Below, piece by piece: positions 51,367 to 54,221 of a stretch of DNA of 54,221 nucleotides. Source of the DNA: an uncultured Prevotella sp. GTDB lineage: Bacteria; Bacteroidota; Bacteroidia; Bacteroidales; Bacteroidaceae. The stretch covers positions 1 through 54,221 of the forward strand of contig CAMJWJ010000004.1 in assembly GCA_946409435.1 (NCBI GenBank). Reading direction: 5' to 3'. Position numbers and translations under genes: made by a program. The notes beneath the pieces are model-generated. The model ran no database searches, was not told the origin of the DNA, and saw only the letters and a program-made list of their open reading frames with translations. How positions within the stretch are numbered: position 1 is the stretch's first letter; each line of letters starts with the position of its first letter.

Positions 51367-51774
51367 TTAGTACGTTACCTTTGGCTCCAGCTCCTTGGCC
51401 TGGTCAATCATCTTCTGCACCTCGCCTACGGCAGGTACGCGACCACAGATGTTGCGCTGCTCGTTCAGCTCGGCCAGCTTCGGCTGCAGGTTCTCAGCCA
51501 CGCGGTGACGGAACTCCTTGACGGTGTCGACGCCAGCAGCCTCTAACAGCTCGGCAAACTGAGGACCTACGCCGTTGATACGGAAGAGGTCGGCATGGTT
51601 GGTCCAGCGCAGAATCAGCTTCTCGCTGATACCAGTGGCCTCGGCCAACTCCTTGCGGCCCTTGGGGGCAGCACACTTGTCGAGCAGTTCGCTAACCTTG
51701 TTGATGCCTGCGGCAACCAGTTTCTCGGCGTACACGTCGCCTACACCTTCGATGTCGATAATCTTGTAATCCAT
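51367..51774 (-). CDS. DUF4332 helix-hairpin-helix protein
   Basis: A 135-residue cytoplasmic protein with two helix-hairpin-helix units: DIEGVGDVYAEKLVAAGI at about 7-24 and RINGVGPQFAELLEAAGV at about 64-81. Such tandem HhH domains (DUF4332) resemble the DNA-backbone-binding tip of ligases and of ribosomal S13-like folds, and are found in many bacteria with an unknown role. The start is 45 bp downstream of a TAACTTTG box. Copy B of the hairpin element lies just after its stop codon. Confidence 0.85.
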   Translation of the reverse strand: MDYKIIDIEGVGDVYAEKLVAAGINKVSELLDKCAAPKGRKELAEATGISEKLILRWTNHADLFRINGVGPQFAELLEAAGVDTVKEFRHRVAENLQPKLAELNEQRNICGRVPAVGEVQKMIDQAKELEPKVTY

Positions 51775-51818
51775 AGTTTTGCGTTTTTAAAAATTAATAA
51801 GAAAGGAATATTTGTGCG

Positions 51819-51826
51819 CAAAGTTA
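51819..51826 (-). promoter_or_regulatory. TAACTTTG promoter box for the DUF4332 gene
   Basis: CAAAGTTA on the plus strand reads TAACTTTG on the minus strand, matching TAnnTTTG, 45 bp upstream of the start codon. Confidence 0.6.
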
Positions 51827-51879
51827 CGAAAAAACGAGAGAAGAACAAAATAAATTTATTTATTTTTTATTCCGAGTGC

Positions 51880-54180
51880 TCAGTAAGTTCGCCACTTTAC
51901 TACTATCTTTACCGACTTATCTCCAATCTTGACAATAGCAATGCTGCCTGTTGGGAGGTTGAGATCAACAACTGTGTTTCCTCTCTGGCTGATTGCAGAC
52001 CCAATCAGAGTTCCATTGATATTATAAATGGTAATATTTGTTCCTTCATCAATACCATTAACGATAATTCGTCCATTTTCTGCTTGAATCAGTATGTCAT
52101 CGGCCAATACATGACCAATACCTGTATTATCAGTTCCTTCTTCAATAAAGAAAAACTCTTTCCATTGATTTGCTGCCTTATAAGATGTCAAACTTCCCTT
52201 AGGGACGTAAAGCGTACAATTCCATTTGTTAATATCGTCAAGTGCCTGAGTGTCGCATGTGGGTGCTGTTGCAGCCTTACTTACAATTTGCGTAACAGCT
52301 GTACAATCTGAGAAGGCCTCCTTTCCTATAGTCTTCAACTGTGTTCCAAATGACAAGCTTTTCAGACTAGAACAGCCAGAAAAAGCCCAATCACCAAACG
52401 ATTCCACTCCGTCACCAATACTAAAATTCTGCAAATTGGTACAACCATAAAACTCGTTTGGAGATATTTCTGTCTCCTTATCTGTAATCACAACTGTTCG
52501 TAGCGACGTATTGCGGTAGAAAGGAGAGTAGCCATAACTTGATGACGTTTTGTAGGTTATATTTCCTCCAATATAAACAGAGTCAAGAGGACAATCAGCA
52601 AATAATGGTGAAATATTATTACTGCCCAAAGTTAATTCTTCTTCGCGATTTTCAATGATAAAACTCTTCAGATTGGAGCAACCTGCAAATGCATAGTTAT
52701 CGATTAGCTTTACAGATTTGGGGATATTGACGATAGGGAGTGATTTGCAGTTTTCAAATGCACGTGCCCCAATGGTATCCACTTGGTTCCCTAATATAAT
52801 ATCTGCTAAAGAAGAACATCCACTAAAAGAATAATTGTCCAATCTAGTAACAGAATTAGGAATAATTACACTAGTCAAAGAAGAGCAGTTTTTAAAAGTA
52901 TTCTTGCCTATAAATGAAACTTTTCCACCTAATGACAGACTTGATATATTTGAACAAGATTCAAAAGCATTATCTCCTATTTTCCCAGTATTATTGCAAG
53001 CAACGTTCTTTAAATTGTCGCATTCAGTAAAGGCATTATAACCAATATCACCATTATTATTACATGTTAGATTTTCAACGAACTTATTGTTATAGAACAA
53101 ATAGGGTTGTATCTTTTGAACATTCATGGCAATGCCTTTGTATGAAACAGTAGAGTTAATATTGGTATTGGCTACTGTCTCATCATATTTACAATCAATG
53201 GCATCACAAGTTCGCTCAGACGGACTAACTGGTACATAATATATTCCATCGACATCAAATAGAGAACTAATGAATGGATAAACAATCTTGTTGTTCAGAT
53301 TACTATATTGCTCGTTAGCGACATAATTGATAGCACCATTTGCATTATTATATCCAGAAGGCGGAGTGTTTGTTAGCCATATTGTCTTCTTGAGATTTGT
53401 GTTATAAAATGCATTTTGCCCAATGGATGTTATGCCAGTTCCAACGGTTAATGAGAGAAGTCCACTGCAACCTGAAAAAGCATAACTACCTATAGATGTC
53501 ACATTGTTGGGAATTACTACCGAATTCAAACCGCTACAATTTTGAAATGCATTATCACCGATAGTGGTCACCTCATTGCCAATAGTAAGCTCCTTTATGG
53601 ATGAAAAACCACTGAACCATGAACCTATATTGTTAGAATGAATAGTTACCGATGATATATTATTGCATCCAGCAAATGCTGAATAACCAATTGAGGTAAT
53701 ACTATTGGGTATGCTCATTGCTGTAATTCCGCTGCAACCAAAGAAGGCCATTGAACCAATTGTAGTAACTGAATTTGGTATAGTTATAGAAGTAAGTTCA
53801 CTACAATTCTCAAAAGCGGAGTTACCAATAGAGGTCACATCGTTAGGTATAGTATACTCTTTGATTTCTTTCCCCTCATTGTCAATCAGTGTGACAGGAT
53901 TATTTATTATATTTCCAATTTGCTCCATTACGTTATTATTGCAGAAAGTAGAAAACTCTAAGACGATTACTTTTACATCGTTTATATTGCACTTGCTGAA
54001 AGCATTATAACCTATAGAGACTATATTAGGAGAAAAGGTTATTGACGACAAACTGCTACAACCAGAGAATGCTAAATTGGCTATGCTAGTTATGCTGTTT
54101 GGAAATAATATGGATTGTAGGCTACTACAATTAGCAAAAGCAGATTCACCAATACTCGTAATATTATGGGTCACTTGCAA
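51880..54180 (-). CDS. BspA-like leucine-rich repeat surface protein, probably 5'-truncated
   Basis: A 766-residue protein made of about 23-residue BspA-type (LRR_5) repeats, with the unit ITSIGxxAFxxCSxLxSIxIPNSV (for example LTSITIPNSVTTIGSMAFFG), from the first residues to about 650. The C-terminus (YNINGTLIGSAISQRGNTVV ... IAIVKIGDKSVKIVVKW) is a sorting-type domain. BspA-like proteins are cell-surface adhesins. The frame begins in the middle of a repeat at TTG 54180 with no signal peptide; an in-frame stop is at 54211-54213. Either the 5' end was lost by recombination, or a frameshift or sequence error separates it from an upstream exon beyond the window. The DNA is far more AT-rich than its neighbours, indicating recent acquisition. 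Confidence 0.8.
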   Translation of the reverse strand: MQVTHNITSIGESAFANCSSLQSILFPNSITSIANLAFSGCSSLSSITFSPNIVSIGYNAFSKCNINDVKVIVLEFSTFCNNNVMEQIGNIINNPVTLIDNEGKEIKEYTIPNDVTSIGNSAFENCSELTSITIPNSVTTIGSMAFFGCSGITAMSIPNSITSIGYSAFAGCNNISSVTIHSNNIGSWFSGFSSIKELTIGNEVTTIGDNAFQNCSGLNSVVIPNNVTSIGSYAFSGCSGLLSLTVGTGITSIGQNAFYNTNLKKTIWLTNTPPSGYNNANGAINYVANEQYSNLNNKIVYPFISSLFDVDGIYYVPVSPSERTCDAIDCKYDETVANTNINSTVSYKGIAMNVQKIQPYLFYNNKFVENLTCNNNGDIGYNAFTECDNLKNVACNNTGKIGDNAFESCSNISSLSLGGKVSFIGKNTFKNCSSLTSVIIPNSVTRLDNYSFSGCSSLADIILGNQVDTIGARAFENCKSLPIVNIPKSVKLIDNYAFAGCSNLKSFIIENREEELTLGSNNISPLFADCPLDSVYIGGNITYKTSSSYGYSPFYRNTSLRTVVITDKETEISPNEFYGCTNLQNFSIGDGVESFGDWAFSGCSSLKSLSFGTQLKTIGKEAFSDCTAVTQIVSKAATAPTCDTQALDDINKWNCTLYVPKGSLTSYKAANQWKEFFFIEEGTDNTGIGHVLADDILIQAENGRIIVNGIDEGTNITIYNINGTLIGSAISQRGNTVVDLNLPTGSIAIVKIGDKSVKIVVKWRTY

Positions 54181-54221
54181 AACCCTGTGTTGAAAAATTA
54201 GTTTAATTGCTTATTTCTCGC

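Overview
The window looks like a chromosomal segment of a Bacteroidota member, most likely a Prevotella-like (Prevotellaceae) gut or rumen species. The evidence is the repeated Bacteroidota promoter form (TTTG, about 19-21 bp, then TAnnTTTG, mostly TACCTTTG), weak Shine-Dalgarno sequences, secreted proteins ending in short DLNGR...GIYIINGK-like C-terminal sorting motifs, BspA-type leucine-rich repeat proteins, and many plant-glycan enzymes. No rRNA, tRNA or CRISPR array was recognised.

Region 1 (1-5.4 kb) is accessory. It holds a HIRAN-domain protein, an IS200/RAYT-type tyrosine transposase whose own coding sequence contains two identical REP-like hairpins and a Thr/Ala microsatellite, an M15 peptidase, a small zinc-ribbon protein and a VapE-family P-loop ATPase. 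Between them lie dense repeats and a 26-bp-armed inverted repeat. Region 2 (5.5-13 kb) carries a giant secreted GLUG/LRR protein, a FucP-type sugar symporter and a GH43 glycosidase. Region 3 (13-15.6 kb) is a 2.6 kb AT-richer stretch with one small secreted protein gene, large inverted repeats, a relic of the VapE-type leader and two possible minus-strand structured RNAs. Region 4 (15.7-23.7 kb) has a CotH-family kinase, a BASS transporter with a lipoprotein, a GH67 alpha-glucuronidase, an ECF sigma factor with an 87-residue stand-alone anti-sigma-like domain, and a papain-like lipoprotein protease.

Region 5 (29.9-23.7 kb, minus strand) is a compact seven-gene operon. It combines a VTC-type polyphosphate polymerase domain protein, a DUF4956 membrane protein, a DUF2490 outer-membrane barrel, two Cthe_2159-like carbohydrate-binding beta-helix proteins, a small secreted protein and a Sel1-repeat protein; it looks like a dedicated cell-surface system. 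Region 6 (30-45.9 kb) is mostly housekeeping: rnhB, an AGCS symporter, Nudix, a sialate O-acetylesterase-like enzyme, sufB-infB-nusA-rimP, an LptF/LptG permease, ribBA and a histidine phosphatase. Region 7 (46-54.2 kb) has a 1.57-kilo-residue PL11 rhamnogalacturonan lyase fused to beta-strand repeats, a DUF4332 protein and a BspA-like LRR protein with no visible signal peptide.

The most unusual structure is a roughly 430-bp gene-free element present twice in opposite orientation (about 32.17-32.63 kb and 50.90-51.33 kb). Each copy is bounded by hairpins built on AACCCTTCACCA and carries four units of a 21-bp tandem repeat. The same 21-bp repeat, in the same 7-codon register, is found in five units inside the vapE-like gene and in three decayed units at 13.5 kb. 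This links a noncoding mobile-looking element to the VapE cassette and is the best candidate here for an undescribed system.
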